From Alphaproteobacteria bacterium (GTDB taxonomy: Bacteria; Pseudomonadota; Alphaproteobacteria; UBA6615): DNA of 64,000 nt. The notes beneath the pieces were generated by a model. That model made no database searches. It worked only from the letters and a program-made list of their open reading frames with translations, and had not been told where the DNA came from. Position 1 is the first letter of the stretch. Each line of letters starts with the position of its first letter. Shown one piece after another: positions 36,116 to 45,230 of the stretch. Location of the stretch: positions 1-64,000 of the forward strand of contig JAALLF010000007.1 in the NCBI GenBank assembly GCA_011087645.1, written 5' to 3'. Position numbers and translations under genes: made by a program.

Positions 36116-36206
36116 GCCCTCGCCCTTCGACAGGCTCAGGGTGAGGGCTCTGGGTGAAACATTGCGACCCTAAAAACGCCTCATGCTGAGCTTGTCGAAG
36201 CATGCG
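36116..36206. repeat. Dispersed palindromic repeat, short type, two units
   Basis: Unit one is CCCTTCGACAGGCTCAGGGTGAGGG; unit two is CTCATGCTGAGCTTGTCGAAGCATG. Each folds into a single hairpin. They lie between the convergent GST and monooxygenase genes and could terminate both transcripts. Confidence 0.8.
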
Positions 36207-36222
36207 GGGACACCCCCGTGTT

Positions 36223-37854
36223 TTAGGACAGCGCGAAGCCCTCATAGCCGGCGGCGGCGACCTGTTCGCATTTTTGCGCATAGACCGGGACACCGCCGAT
36301 ATAGGGCATATAGACCCGCGGTTTGCCGGGCACGTTGGCGCCGACATACCACGAGCTGCAGGACGAGCGCAGGGACATATCAGCGACCTCGCCGACATGA
36401 GAGACCCACGCCGCCTCGGCGTCCGGCTGGGCCTCGATGCGCGCTAGACCTTTATCGCGCATATACCCAATACAATCGGTGATCCAGTTCACATGCTGCT
36501 CGATCGCCGGCAGCATGTTGGAAATCACCGAGGGGCTTCCCGGCCCGGTGATGGTGAACAGGTTGGGAAAGCCGGCCAGCGCCAGGCCGAGATAGGCAAC
36601 CGGGCCGTCCTGCCATTTATCGCGCAAAGCCAGGCCGCCACTGCCGCGAATATCGATATTGAGCAGCGCGCCGGTCATCGCGTCGAACCCAGTGGCCGAC
36701 ACGATGGCGTCGAATTCGTAGACCTGGCCAGCGACGCTGACGCCTTCCGGCGTGATCATCTCGATCGGGGTTTCGCTGATATCGACCAGGCTAACATTGT
36801 CGCGGTTGAAGGCCTGGTAATAGCCGCTATCGACGCAGATACGTTTGCAGCCAATGATATTTCGCGGCGCCAGCATATCGGCGACGGTGGGGTCATCTAC
36901 AATGGCGCGAATTTTATTGCGGACAAAATCCGCCACGGTGCGATTGGCCACCGGGTTGAACATGATATCGGCATAAGCCGCCAAGAACGGCAGTCCGCCC
37001 GCCCGCCAGCGCGCTTCATATTCGCGTTCGCGCTCTTCCGCCGACACCGCCAGGGCCGACCGACCGCCCACTTCAAATAAATTACCCGTCGGCGTCCGTT
37101 TTGCCCGCGCCCGGAAGCCGGCATAGTCGGCCTTGACCTCGGCCACCGCCGCCGGGTCGAGCGGACCGTTATGGGCCGGCACCGTATAGTTCGGCGTGCG
37201 CTGGAAAACGATCAGCTGCGCAGCCTGTTCGGCGATGACCGGGATCGACTGGATGGCCGACGACCCGGTGCCGATGACGGCGACCCGCTGGCCGGTGAAG
37301 TCGACACCTTCATGGGGCCAATGGCCGGTATGATAGATCGGCCCCGTAAAGCTATCCTGGCCGTCGAATTGGGGCCGGTTGGCCGACGACAAACAGCCCG
37401 TCGCCATGACGCAATAGGCCGTTGAAAACTGCCCGCCATCGTCAGTTTCGATGCGCCAGCGACTGGTCCGATCGTCGAAGGTGGCTGCGGTGACCCGCGT
37501 GTCGAACTGGATGTCGCGGCGGAGATCGAACCTCTCGGCGACATGGTCCACATAACGCAGGATCTCCGGTTGGGTGGCGTAGCGTTCGCTCCACTCCCAT
37601 TCCTGCTGTAGTTCCTCGGAGAATTGGTAGGAATATTGCATGCTCTCCACGTCGCAGCGCGCGCCGGGATAGCGGTTCCAATACCAGGTGCCGCCGACAT
37701 CGCTGCCGGCCTCGATAACCCGCACCGAAAGTCCCATGCCGCGCAGCCGGTGCAATGTGTACATGCCGGCAAAACCCGCGCCGACGATGACCGCATCGAA
37801 CTCTGTTAGACTTGTTGAGTTGGCACCATTTTCATTCTTGTTCTTATTCGCCAT
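36223..37854 (-). CDS. FAD-dependent Baeyer-Villiger-type monooxygenase
   Basis: 543 residues. The FAD-binding motif is VIVGAGFAGMYTLHRL (about 22). The Baeyer-Villiger fingerprint region reads FTGPIYHTGHWPHEG (about 167-181), and a second dinucleotide motif for NADPH follows (VAVIGTGSSAIQSIP, about 190). A late ATGFDAMTG motif (about 385) is also typical. It inserts oxygen next to a ketone to make an ester or lactone, which alpha/beta hydrolases such as the one at 38626 could open. It diverges from the CMD-family gene with a 103 bp shared promoter region. Confidence 0.92.
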   Translation of the reverse strand: MANKNKNENGANSTSLTEFDAVIVGAGFAGMYTLHRLRGMGLSVRVIEAGSDVGGTWYWNRYPGARCDVESMQYSYQFSEELQQEWEWSERYATQPEILRYVDHVAERFDLRRDIQFDTRVTAATFDDRTSRWRIETDDGGQFSTAYCVMATGCLSSANRPQFDGQDSFTGPIYHTGHWPHEGVDFTGQRVAVIGTGSSAIQSIPVIAEQAAQLIVFQRTPNYTVPAHNGPLDPAAVAEVKADYAGFRARAKRTPTGNLFEVGGRSALAVSAEEREREYEARWRAGGLPFLAAYADIMFNPVANRTVADFVRNKIRAIVDDPTVADMLAPRNIIGCKRICVDSGYYQAFNRDNVSLVDISETPIEMITPEGVSVAGQVYEFDAIVSATGFDAMTGALLNIDIRGSGGLALRDKWQDGPVAYLGLALAGFPNLFTITGPGSPSVISNMLPAIEQHVNWITDCIGYMRDKGLARIEAQPDAEAAWVSHVGEVADMSLRSSCSSWYVGANVPGKPRVYMPYIGGVPVYAQKCEQVAAAGYEGFALS

Positions 37855-37957
37855 TTTGCTCTCGTTCGTTACCGCACCGGCTCGTTACTTGACGGGTCCG
37901 ATGCGGGGCTTGAAGATACCAGCCAACCCCACCCCATGACAAAGGAGCGATTGCGCC

Positions 37958-38620
37958 ATGCAAAAGCAACGCATTAGCTACGTCGACCCCGCCTCCGTCG
38001 ACGACCCGGACATGCTGGCCGAATTCGAGCGCTGCCGCACCGTCGGCACGCCGCGCCCGGAAAGCCAGGCGATCCGCGCCCATGTGCCGGCCACTTTCTG
38101 GTCGTTCGCCAACACCTGGCGCGACGTCTTCCACAATGGGGTGTGCGACCACACCATCAAGGAGTTGTGCCGGGTCTATGTGTCCCACTCGGTGAAATGC
38201 GAATTTTGCGGCAATCAGCGCTCGATCCAATCGGCCCAAAAGGGCCTGGTCGAAGACGATTATTTCGATCTGTTGAACTTCGAGTCCTCGACCCGCTATG
38301 ACGACCGCCAGAAAGCGGCCCTACGTTACACCGAGGCCATCGTGTGGGATCTGGAAACCGACGACGCCCTGTGGGACGCGCTAAACGCCCATTACAGCGA
38401 GCCCGAGATCGTCGAGATGGGGTTCTTCGTCGCCATCACCATGGGCCAGCAGCGCTGGCTGCGCACCCTGAACATCGACCACCACCAAGTGCTGGCCGGC
38501 ACCGATGCGTCGCTGCGCCCAGGATCGGAGACCGCCGAAGCCCACGAAAAGACCAAGCAATCGCCGGACTATTGGGCCAAGAAAGACGCCGCTCACGCGC
38601 GCAAGGCCGACGCGGCGTAA
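37958..38620 (+). CDS. Carboxymuconolactone decarboxylase / AhpD-like family protein
   Basis: A 220-residue helical protein of the CMD/AhpD superfamily. The central helix has the redox Cys pair in HSVKCEFCGNQRS (about 90), and the conserved turn is RQKAALRYTEAIVWD (about 118). A CxxC with adjacent His or Asn fits an alkylhydroperoxidase-like rather than a true lactone decarboxylase. AAAGGAG precedes the ATG. It is divergent from the monooxygenase, so the two may be co-regulated. The last 40 residues are charged and probably disordered. Confidence 0.82.
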   Translation: MQKQRISYVDPASVDDPDMLAEFERCRTVGTPRPESQAIRAHVPATFWSFANTWRDVFHNGVCDHTIKELCRVYVSHSVKCEFCGNQRSIQSAQKGLVEDDYFDLLNFESSTRYDDRQKAALRYTEAIVWDLETDDALWDALNAHYSEPEIVEMGFFVAITMGQQRWLRTLNIDHHQVLAGTDASLRPGSETAEAHEKTKQSPDYWAKKDAAHARKADAA

Positions 38621-38625
38621 GCCAC

Positions 38626-39465
38626 TTACCCGGTGTGGCGGTTCATGAAGCCGGTGAAAACGCTGGTGATCTCCGGCTCGTGCGGCGCCCACTCTTCGAA
38701 CGGCACGAGCGGCTGGTCCTGATCCTCGATTGGCAAGCGGTGAATTTCGCTGCCGGGAATCATTTCATGGACGATGCGCCCGGCGGTCGAATCGTGGACT
38801 TTGTCGTTCCCGGGGATAATGACGACCGGCATTTTCATCGAGTTAAGCTCGGCTTCACTGACCCCGAACACCGGCAGGTCTTTGCCGGCGACAAACAGAT
38901 CGCGCCAATGGGACATGGCGGCGATGAAATCGGCCGGGTCCATGTTCGACAATTTGTCGCCGTTGGCCGGGTTGGCGGCGATCCGCGCGCCATATTCCTC
39001 GTTGGCGCAAATGGCTTCCATGCCGCCAGCCTCGGCCATGCGGATGAACTGGTTGTAATAATTCTCCGGCAGGCGTTCAGCGGCAAAGGCGCCGCCGGTG
39101 ACCCGGAACAACAACAGCCCGCTAGCCGCTTCGGGGTGGCGCAGACCGAACATGATCGCCGTGCGCGCGCCTGACGACGCGCCGCCAATGAAGGCCGGCA
39201 GGGCGTCGAGCTGGGACAAAAGCTCGTGCAAATCGTCGGCCCAGGTCGCCTCTTCCACATCCTGCCCATCGAAGGAGATATCCGACGCGCCGGTGTTGCG
39301 CCGGTCATGCATGAGAACCCGAAACCCCTCGGCGGCGATCTTCTGCGCCAGGGGTACGAATTCGGCATAGCCGCGCCGCCCGCCGGTGATCAATGTCGCC
39401 CAGGGCCCGTCATCGCCGATGACTTCGTAATTGATATTGAGACCCCGCACCTTGGCAATCGGCAT
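38626..39465 (-). CDS. Alpha/beta hydrolase
   Basis: A 279-residue alpha/beta-hydrolase. The oxyanion region is TLITGGRRGYAEF (about 25), and the nucleophile Ser is in IGGASSGARTAIMFGL (about 98). The acid is probably in VVIIPGNDKVHDS (about 222), and the catalytic His near residue 250. It hydrolyses an ester, lactone or similar bond. It lies near a Baeyer-Villiger monooxygenase, but on the opposite side of a CMD gene, with which its 3' end converges at 5 bp. Confidence 0.87.
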   Translation of the reverse strand: MPIAKVRGLNINYEVIGDDGPWATLITGGRRGYAEFVPLAQKIAAEGFRVLMHDRRNTGASDISFDGQDVEEATWADDLHELLSQLDALPAFIGGASSGARTAIMFGLRHPEAASGLLLFRVTGGAFAAERLPENYYNQFIRMAEAGGMEAICANEEYGARIAANPANGDKLSNMDPADFIAAMSHWRDLFVAGKDLPVFGVSEAELNSMKMPVVIIPGNDKVHDSTAGRIVHEMIPGSEIHRLPIEDQDQPLVPFEEWAPHEPEITSVFTGFMNRHTG

Positions 39466-39534
39466 CTTCTCTCTCCCCTTTAATGCCGGTCATCCGGCCA
39501 ACTAATATCGGTGCCTCAGCATCGAAAAGATAGA

Positions 39535-39604
39535 ACCTCATGCTCAGCGTGTCGAAGCATGAGCGGCGCAACACCTCGATCCTTCGACAGGCTCAGGATG
39601 AGGT
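39535..39604. repeat. Dispersed palindromic repeat, short type, paired inverted units
   Basis: CTCATGCTCAGCGTGTCGAAGCATGAG is followed 20 bp later by ATCCTTCGACAGGCTCAGGATGAGG. Each folds alone and the two also pair with each other. Confidence 0.8.
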
Positions 39605-39622
39605 ATTGCGGCATAGTGCGCA

Positions 39623-40450
39623 TCAATGAACAGGTTCTGGTTGATTGAACATAGTCGCGGTCGCTTCTTGGGACAGCACCAGATCCTTGCCGGCGAGCAA
39701 CCCCTCCATCGCCTTGGGCACGGTCAGCGCCAGATCGGTCACCGGCAGGCCGTGGGTCGGTGCGATCACCGCAACGTCGAGATCCACCAGCAACTTCTCT
39801 AGCCGGTCGACGTAAATCTGCATGTCGGCGAACATGGTCCAATAGAGCGCCCGCTCGGCGAACACCGCCGAGACGTCCACCAGATCGAGCGATTCCGCCT
39901 CTTCCGCCACCTGCCCGCAATGGCCGTCCCAGTGATAATGGCTATAGGCGAAGCCGTCGCCGGGGAACAGCACCCGCTGGCCAGTATCGAAGCCCCACAT
40001 GGACGTACGCATGTCGCGAATGATCGGCTCGGTAGCAACGAACTGGCGGCCGCCAAGATCGATCGCGTCGCCCACTTCCATCGGCCGCAACAGATGCACA
40101 TGTTCGGGGAACGCCAGATGGTAATCGCTAATATCGCCGTGGATGGTGATCTCGGGCCAGCGGCGCAGCACCCGGCCCAAACCGCCGGAATGGGGCGTCT
40201 CCTGGTGGGTAATGAACAAGTGTTTGAGCGGCGCCACGTCGGCGGTCAGCACTTTATCCATCTGCGCCTCGATGACCGGAAAATCCTTCGGGTGGCCGGT
40301 CTCGATCAGCATCGACGCCTCCGAACCGACGATCAGGAACGCCGCGTTATAGGAATGGTAGACCTTGCCGCGGAACGGCTGCTCCAAGCAGTCGCCCAAC
40401 CAGAAGACGCCGGGGGCCAGCTCGCGCGGCAATGTGTTTTTCGCTGCCAT
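39623..40450 (-). CDS. Metallo-beta-lactamase-fold protein, flavodiiron/ODP-like, altered metal site
   Basis: A 275-residue MBL-fold protein. In place of the usual HxHxDH it reads LFITHQETPHSGGLG (about 85), matching the HxExDH of flavodiiron and ODP proteins except that Asp is Pro. The later Asp (LFPGDGFAYSHYH, about 155) and the terminal His (VIAPTHGLPV, about 228) are kept; the His expected in between appears replaced (EPIIRDMRTSMWGFD). It may bind one or two irons for O2 or NO chemistry, or only keep the fold. Its stop is 4 bp from the preceding MBL gene, so they are co-transcribed. Confidence 0.82.
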   Translation of the reverse strand: MAAKNTLPRELAPGVFWLGDCLEQPFRGKVYHSYNAAFLIVGSEASMLIETGHPKDFPVIEAQMDKVLTADVAPLKHLFITHQETPHSGGLGRVLRRWPEITIHGDISDYHLAFPEHVHLLRPMEVGDAIDLGGRQFVATEPIIRDMRTSMWGFDTGQRVLFPGDGFAYSHYHWDGHCGQVAEEAESLDLVDVSAVFAERALYWTMFADMQIYVDRLEKLLVDLDVAVIAPTHGLPVTDLALTVPKAMEGLLAGKDLVLSQEATATMFNQPEPVH

Positions 40451-40453
40451 AGT

Positions 40454-41329
40454 CTATCTCTCCATCCCGCGGGCGACATATTGCGACGCGGCTTGCGATT
40501 TATCGAGGCTGCGCAGCGCGTCGTCGAGCACCGAGAATTGCCGCTCGACCAGATCGCTGCCCTGCAGGATACAGCCATAGCCGGGTGCAATCGTCTCGAT
40601 ATCGTAGCGCTCGAACACCGCGGCCACCTCTTGGCGCAGCGGGTCGATCGCCGCACCCTCCAGCCACCAGTAGCGGGTGTTGAGCAGAAACGAGCGCACC
40701 TGCTCGACCGTCGTCGTATCGTCAGCGGCGGTGATGCTCCAGGGCCCCTCGGGCGTGTCGTGCCAGATATGGGTGAACATGTCCGAGGTAAACAGGGTGC
40801 GGGTGGCGCCGTCATAGATCCAGCTGGTGTTGATCAGGCGGATCGGCGCGCTGAACGCCTCGATCGGGCGGGCGCCACTTTGGCCGACCTGCAGTTGGCC
40901 CTTGGGGTCGAGCAAGGCGGTTTCGATATTCAAGGGCGCGGCATTGTTGCCGTCGCGCCCGTCCCAGTTGAAATCGAGCCAGCAGGCGATGTCGGGTATC
41001 GGCGCATAACAGGCGACCACGTTGAAGCGCTCGGCGATCGGCATGGCATTGCACACCGACATGAATTCATTGATCCGCAGGGGGAACAGATGTAGCGGCG
41101 TTTGGGGGTCGAGCAGCTCACCGAGCTGTTCCAGTATCACGCCCTCATGGACCGCATAGCCGGTATCGAGCAGCACCGCGCCATCGTCCTGCTTCAGCAG
41201 ATAACAGCTCGAGGCGGTATAGCCGCGCGCGCTATGGGGATGCGAGCTGATCCAACCGTTTAGTTCGTAGCTGTTCTGCAAGGCGTACAAGGCGCCGTCG
41301 GCGAGGGTGGCAATCGAGCTTCCTGACAT
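40454..41329 (-). CDS. Second metallo-beta-lactamase-fold protein, strongly degenerate metal site
   Basis: 291 residues from the ATG at 41329 (MSGSSIATLADGALYALQNS); a GTG at 41422 would add 31 residues that look non-coding, and a TTGACA element lies in that stretch. The fold is recognisable from ASSCYLLKQDDGAVLLDTGYAV (about 50). Where the HxHxDH motif should be, it reads PLRINEFMSVCNAMP (about 88), with no His. An Asp remains in LFTSDMFTHIWHD (about 180), but the final His is Tyr in IAPGYGCIL. It has probably lost catalysis or uses a different site. It is directly upstream of the ODP-like gene. Confidence 0.75.
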   Translation of the reverse strand: MSGSSIATLADGALYALQNSYELNGWISSHPHSARGYTASSCYLLKQDDGAVLLDTGYAVHEGVILEQLGELLDPQTPLHLFPLRINEFMSVCNAMPIAERFNVVACYAPIPDIACWLDFNWDGRDGNNAAPLNIETALLDPKGQLQVGQSGARPIEAFSAPIRLINTSWIYDGATRTLFTSDMFTHIWHDTPEGPWSITAADDTTTVEQVRSFLLNTRYWWLEGAAIDPLRQEVAAVFERYDIETIAPGYGCILQGSDLVERQFSVLDDALRSLDKSQAASQYVARGMER

Positions 41330-41535
41330 GGCCGGTAATGAAGCGGGCCGGACGGGATTTGTCAAATTCACGTGACCCGTTAACCACATTAGATCGTTGC
41401 CAGTGTCGAACGGTTCTGGCACGGTTTTGACAGCAACTACGGGTTGCCCTCAACGGGGGTCGCAATAAGGTCCCAAAATCTATCCAAATTGCCCCGGCGA
41501 CCGGGCGTTTGATAAAAATTAACAGGGGGAGTTCA

Positions 41536-41898
41536 ATGAAAAAAATTACCGCAGCCATCGCCACGCTTGGGTTCGTATTTCTTGCCGGTCAGGCGTCTGC
41601 CGATACCGCCATGAAAGACCTGGTCGGGCAAACCGTGCGGGCGATCTCACCCGACGGCAATATCATGGTCATCGCCTATGGCGCCGACGGTAAATCGTCA
41701 ATCGATGTCAATAACGGCGGTTTCACTGACACCGGCGTCTACAAGGTGAACGCCAACGGCTATTGCGCCACCTGGACCAAGATCCACGACGGCAACGAGC
41801 ATTGCTATATCGTGGTCAAGGACGGCAACGTCTACCTGATCGCCAATGGCGACACCGGCGCAGTCGCCGCCAGAGCCACGATTCCGCCCAAATCATAA
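41536..41898 (+). CDS. Small exported protein of unknown function
   Basis: A 120-residue protein with a clear signal peptide (KKITAAIATLGFVFLAGQASA). The mature part starts DTAMKDLVGQTVRA and has two Cys (ANGYCATWTKIHDGNEHCYIV) that could form a disulfide. AGGGGGAG precedes the ATG. Small periplasmic proteins of this look are common in alphaproteobacteria; I do not recognise a named family. It has its own shared terminator. Confidence 0.75.
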   Translation: MKKITAAIATLGFVFLAGQASADTAMKDLVGQTVRAISPDGNIMVIAYGADGKSSIDVNNGGFTDTGVYKVNANGYCATWTKIHDGNEHCYIVVKDGNVYLIANGDTGAVAARATIPPKS

Positions 41899-41946
41899 TT
41901 TCGGATCAACACACCGGCACCACGCTGGTGGGCAAAATCCAAACGC

Positions 41947-41975
41947 AAACGGCGGTTCCCAGGAACCGCCGTTTT
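41947..41975. terminator. Bidirectional intrinsic terminator
   Basis: AAACGGCGGTTC and GAACCGCCGTTT form a 12-bp perfect stem with a four-base loop, followed by a T on the forward strand and with A bases on the other side, 48 bp after the small exported protein. It also lies just beyond the convergent membrane-protein gene's stop, so it can serve both. Confidence 0.85.
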
Positions 41976-41993
41976 GCATTCGGACGCGTTTGT

Positions 41994-42692
41994 TTAATCG
42001 CTTGTTCTCCGGGAAGCGGGCGCGTCCAAATCGGGCAGCGCGCGCAAACGCCGATTCTCCATCACCATAAGGCCGACAAACAACAGCAAGATGACGTTCA
42101 TTCCCGCCACGATCGCCCAATATTGAGGGTTGTAGAGGGTCAAGGACAGCATCTCTGCAATGGCTTCATGATCGGCCAGCCCGTCGGCGTATCGGCGCGA
42201 GCGAAACGCGGCCATTATGGGGAAGAGCGCCAGGGCATCGACCGCAACAATCACCAGTAAAAGCATACCGATCACGCCATGCAAAATGCGGAGAGTGTAA
42301 CGCTTGGCGAAAACCGGCCGTGGGCGGGTTAATGCTTGGCGTAGAGGCAAACGGCCAACGTCGGGACGTCTATCGCCGAACGTTGCTCCGACGATACGAC
42401 GTTGCCGATGAAAAGCGGTTAGCGAAAGCAGCGCCACAGCGAGGATGGCGGCGACCAGGAACCACGGCGTTGGCGACGATCCGATTGAGGTCTCGATGAA
42501 AAACGCCACCACAACCGCCGCCATCGCGACAATCGCCTCGGTCAAAACCCGCCGCCCAAGACGCTCCAATTGGCCGTGCAATCGGTCTTTCTCCTCGGCC
42601 GAAACCGAGAAGCCCATACTAAACGGCGTGGGGCGGTAGACGAACTTGTCGCCGTGTAGCTCGAAAAAGTGGGACTGGCTTAGCAGTTTCAT
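41994..42692 (-). CDS. Membrane protein of unknown function, four predicted segments
   Basis: 232 residues from the ATG at 42692 (MKLLSQSHFFELHGDKF); upstream extension is possible but less protein-like. The N-terminus is cytoplasmic-looking and amphipathic. Hydrophobic segments are at about 55-75, 80-100, 150-175 and 200-222 (VIVAVDALALFP and AGMNVILLLFVGLMV). No family recognised. Confidence 0.6.
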   Translation of the reverse strand: MKLLSQSHFFELHGDKFVYRPTPFSMGFSVSAEEKDRLHGQLERLGRRVLTEAIVAMAAVVVAFFIETSIGSSPTPWFLVAAILAVALLSLTAFHRQRRIVGATFGDRRPDVGRLPLRQALTRPRPVFAKRYTLRILHGVIGMLLLVIVAVDALALFPIMAAFRSRRYADGLADHEAIAEMLSLTLYNPQYWAIVAGMNVILLLFVGLMVMENRRLRALPDLDAPASRRTSD

Positions 42693-42841
42693 GGCGCGCC
42701 CGAGAGGTGGATCGCGAAAGCGGTCACGATTATCGTGACATGCTCGCTCCAACGGCCTTGCGAATCAATTAACGCCAGTCAGGCTAATTAGATAAAACTG
42801 GACTAAAAACGAAACCGGTCTCAAGCAAAGCGACCGGATCG

Positions 42842-43141
42842 TCACGTGATGCTGAGTAGGATCATGCCAATAACGGTGCCCATCTGCGCATATTCCGCCC
42901 ACCGACGCTCCCCCTCAAAGCGCTCGGCGGACCGCCACACGCCCACCGAAACGGCGAAATTGTACGGCAGGGAAAAGCCGTAACCGACGATGACCGCCGC
43001 AATCGTCTGTTCAAACATGATCAGGAAAAGAAACGCCGCGCTGGACGCCAGGTTGATGGCAAGGCCACCAATAACGGCCCAATTCCAAAACGCATCTTGG
43101 AGCGCCAGCTCGCCATGCCACAGACGGTCCAAATGCTTCAT
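42842..43141 (-). CDS. Small membrane protein of unknown function
   Basis: 99 residues with segments at about 20-45 (WAVIGGLAINLASSAAFLFL) and 45-65, and a C-terminal segment (MGTVIGMILLSI). A short soluble loop is rich in charged residues (RSAERFEGERRWAEY). Homology not recognised. The start is the only ATG in frame. Confidence 0.55.
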   Translation of the reverse strand: MKHLDRLWHGELALQDAFWNWAVIGGLAINLASSAAFLFLIMFEQTIAAVIVGYGFSLPYNFAVSVGVWRSAERFEGERRWAEYAQMGTVIGMILLSIT

Positions 43142-43274
43142 CGCATCGAAATGCTATGTGCGATTTGGTGGAAAGTCCATCGAACCTGAACATTGACGGT
43201 GTCGAGGCAACCCTGTCGCCCGCCGATTGCCATGCTAAAATCAAGCGGTTCACGCAATGAGGTAAATCCTAGAG

Positions 43275-43379
43275 ATGGTCGAGAAGACGACAGATACCGT
43301 CACCCATGACGGTGCGGCGAAGGCTATTTTGGTCCGACTGGCGCGCGATAAAATATGTCATCCGGAATTTCAAACATGA
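43275..43379 (+). CDS. Candidate 34-residue small protein coupled to the next gene
   Basis: Below the usual length cutoff: a 34-codon reading frame beginning MVEKTTDTVTHDGAAK and ending RDKICHPEFQT. Its TGA overlaps the ATG of the next gene in an ATGA junction, the classic sign of translational coupling. Composition is protein-like, with a predicted amphipathic helix (AAKAILVRLARDK). Upstream there is GAGGT at a loose distance. It could be a real small protein or a translation leader. Confidence 0.4.
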   Translation: MVEKTTDTVTHDGAAKAILVRLARDKICHPEFQT

Positions 43380-44248
43380 ACCTGCTATTTACCATTGCTC
43401 ATTTCTTCGATCCCGGCGGAGGCGCGTTTTACGGATCGACCGGTCCCAATGCGCAGGCCCGCTTACAGAGCTTACGCAACACCATCACCGCCCTACATCA
43501 GCATTTTGGCGACAACCAGGCAAAGCTCATTCAGACCGGCCGAACGGTTCTCGAACCGGTCAATGTCGACAAGACAAACAATGTTCAGGTTATGGTCGCG
43601 ACCACCGGCGACCAGCATCTGTTGGGCGAACTCGGCCTATCAACAGACTATTATGAACACGCGCCGACCGATGCGGAGGGAATGCACCTCGGCTTCGAAT
43701 GCCAGAAACTGTTGCGGGACCGTCTCGGCGATTTCGACTTCTATTGCTACTTGGAGGACGATCTCATCCTGCAAGATGCGGATTTTTTCACCAAATTATC
43801 CTGGTTCGCGTCCCATGCGCCCGCCGATGCCGTCCTACTCCCCAACCGCTTCGAGCTGGCCGTTGGCGAAGAACATAACAAGCTATACATCGACGGCGGT
43901 ATTTCACCGGCGATCGCCAGCCGGTGGCAAAACATCGACCACCGGCACCGTATCCGCGGCAAGGTCATGGGCCATGAAATCCGCTTCGAGAAAACCAACA
44001 ATCCCCATTCCGGATGCTATTTTCTCAACGAAGGACAAATGCGGGCTTGGTGCGATGCCCCCCATTTCCTCGATTACGACACCGCCTTTGGCGGCCCGCT
44101 GGAAAGCGCCGCCACGCTCGGCCTTATGAAGTCGTTCCACCTCTATAAACCGGCGGCGCGCAACGCCAGTTTCCTTGAGGTCCACCACAGCCATAACCGC
44201 TATCTCGGCCAGCCGCTAAAATTTAACTATCAGGCCGACGGAAGCTGA
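43376..44248 (+). CDS. Conserved hypothetical protein, possible glycosyltransferase-like
   Basis: 290 residues from the ATG at 43376 (NLLFTIAHFFDPGGGAFYGS), which overlaps the stop of the small upstream frame; an ATG 21 bp earlier is the alternative. Similar proteins starting LFTIAHFF are known in cyanobacteria and alphaproteobacteria without firm function. The central part has FYCYLEDDLILQDADFF (about 125), resembling the metal-binding DxD loop of glycosyltransferases with a GT-A fold, then a conserved Asn/Pro/His-rich region. It stands 76 bp before an FkbM methyltransferase, a pairing typical of glycan- or surface-modifying genes. Confidence 0.65.
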   Translation: MNLLFTIAHFFDPGGGAFYGSTGPNAQARLQSLRNTITALHQHFGDNQAKLIQTGRTVLEPVNVDKTNNVQVMVATTGDQHLLGELGLSTDYYEHAPTDAEGMHLGFECQKLLRDRLGDFDFYCYLEDDLILQDADFFTKLSWFASHAPADAVLLPNRFELAVGEEHNKLYIDGGISPAIASRWQNIDHRHRIRGKVMGHEIRFEKTNNPHSGCYFLNEGQMRAWCDAPHFLDYDTAFGGPLESAATLGLMKSFHLYKPAARNASFLEVHHSHNRYLGQPLKFNYQADGS

Positions 44249-44324
44249 CAATGGCGATTTCGGTCCCCTGCCCCTGGGCACAAAAAGTTCGCCAATATTG
44301 CCATGCCTTTACTTGGACCAGGAT

Positions 44325-45230
44325 ATGAAAAACCTCGGCGAGATCGTTCCGATTAACCCGCAACTGATCAAGGTCATCGATGTCGGCGGTGCGGTCTATA
44401 ACACGCCGGACCGCTACGCCGGTTTGGCAGAGCACTACAATCTGAGAATTGAAAAATACGATCCCGAGGCGCGCGCGCAGCCCGAGATATATCAGCGCGA
44501 AAACGTCGAATTGACCTGCCGGTCGGACATTCTGGCCGATGGAAACCAGCAGACACTTCAACTGACCCGAGCGCGCCAATTATCCTCGCTCTATCAGCCC
44601 GACCCGACGGTGGTTCGGCGGTTTCGACAACTCAGTTGGTGGCAAGAAGAAGGTGTTGGTCCTTACAAGCTCGAAGACCAGGTCTCGGTACCAACCGCGC
44701 GGCTAGACGATGTCTGCGACGTCGCATCGCCCCATTTTTTAAAACTCGACGTGCAAGGCGCCGAACTTGATGTATTGCGGGGTTCAACCCGCACGCTCCA
44801 GTCCGTGCTTATCATCGAAAGCGAAGTCGAATTCGTGCAGATTTATAAAAATCAGCCGCTGTTCAGCGACATGGATATATTTTTAAGAGAACAGGGTTTT
44901 CAATTTCACAAGATGATGGACGTCGAAGGACGGGCGATCGGGCCCATGCGCTTCAATCGGTCGGGTGGCAAGTCGTACTCCCAAGTTCTCTGGGCCGATG
45001 CGCTCTTCTTGAAACGAGAAATTCTCGAAGCGCCGGAAAAACTATCGCCCGAGGAATTAGCGGTCGCCGCCTGCATATTGCACGACGTATACCGCTCCTA
45101 TGATTTTGTCGTGCAGCTACTAATCGCACTCGAAAACAAGATCGGCGGTAGTTTGTCAGACGCTTATTACACCGAGATAAAGCATGCGCGATTGGATCGT
45201 CTCTATATGAACATCGTCGATCACTGGTAG
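44325..45230 (+). CDS. FkbM-family SAM-dependent methyltransferase
   Basis: 301 residues. The ATG at 44325 follows GGACCAGGA. The SAM-binding start is IKVIDVGGAVYNTP (about 17) with an acidic residue at IEKYDPEARA. The family-defining stretch is HFLKLDVQGAELDVLRGS (about 140), followed by LIIESEVEFVQIY. FkbM proteins O-methylate hydroxyls on glycans or secondary metabolites. A long C-terminal part (about 215-300) is helical. It is probably co-transcribed with the gene before it, which may build the acceptor. Confidence 0.85.
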   Translation: MKNLGEIVPINPQLIKVIDVGGAVYNTPDRYAGLAEHYNLRIEKYDPEARAQPEIYQRENVELTCRSDILADGNQQTLQLTRARQLSSLYQPDPTVVRRFRQLSWWQEEGVGPYKLEDQVSVPTARLDDVCDVASPHFLKLDVQGAELDVLRGSTRTLQSVLIIESEVEFVQIYKNQPLFSDMDIFLREQGFQFHKMMDVEGRAIGPMRFNRSGGKSYSQVLWADALFLKREILEAPEKLSPEELAVAACILHDVYRSYDFVVQLLIALENKIGGSLSDAYYTEIKHARLDRLYMNIVDHW

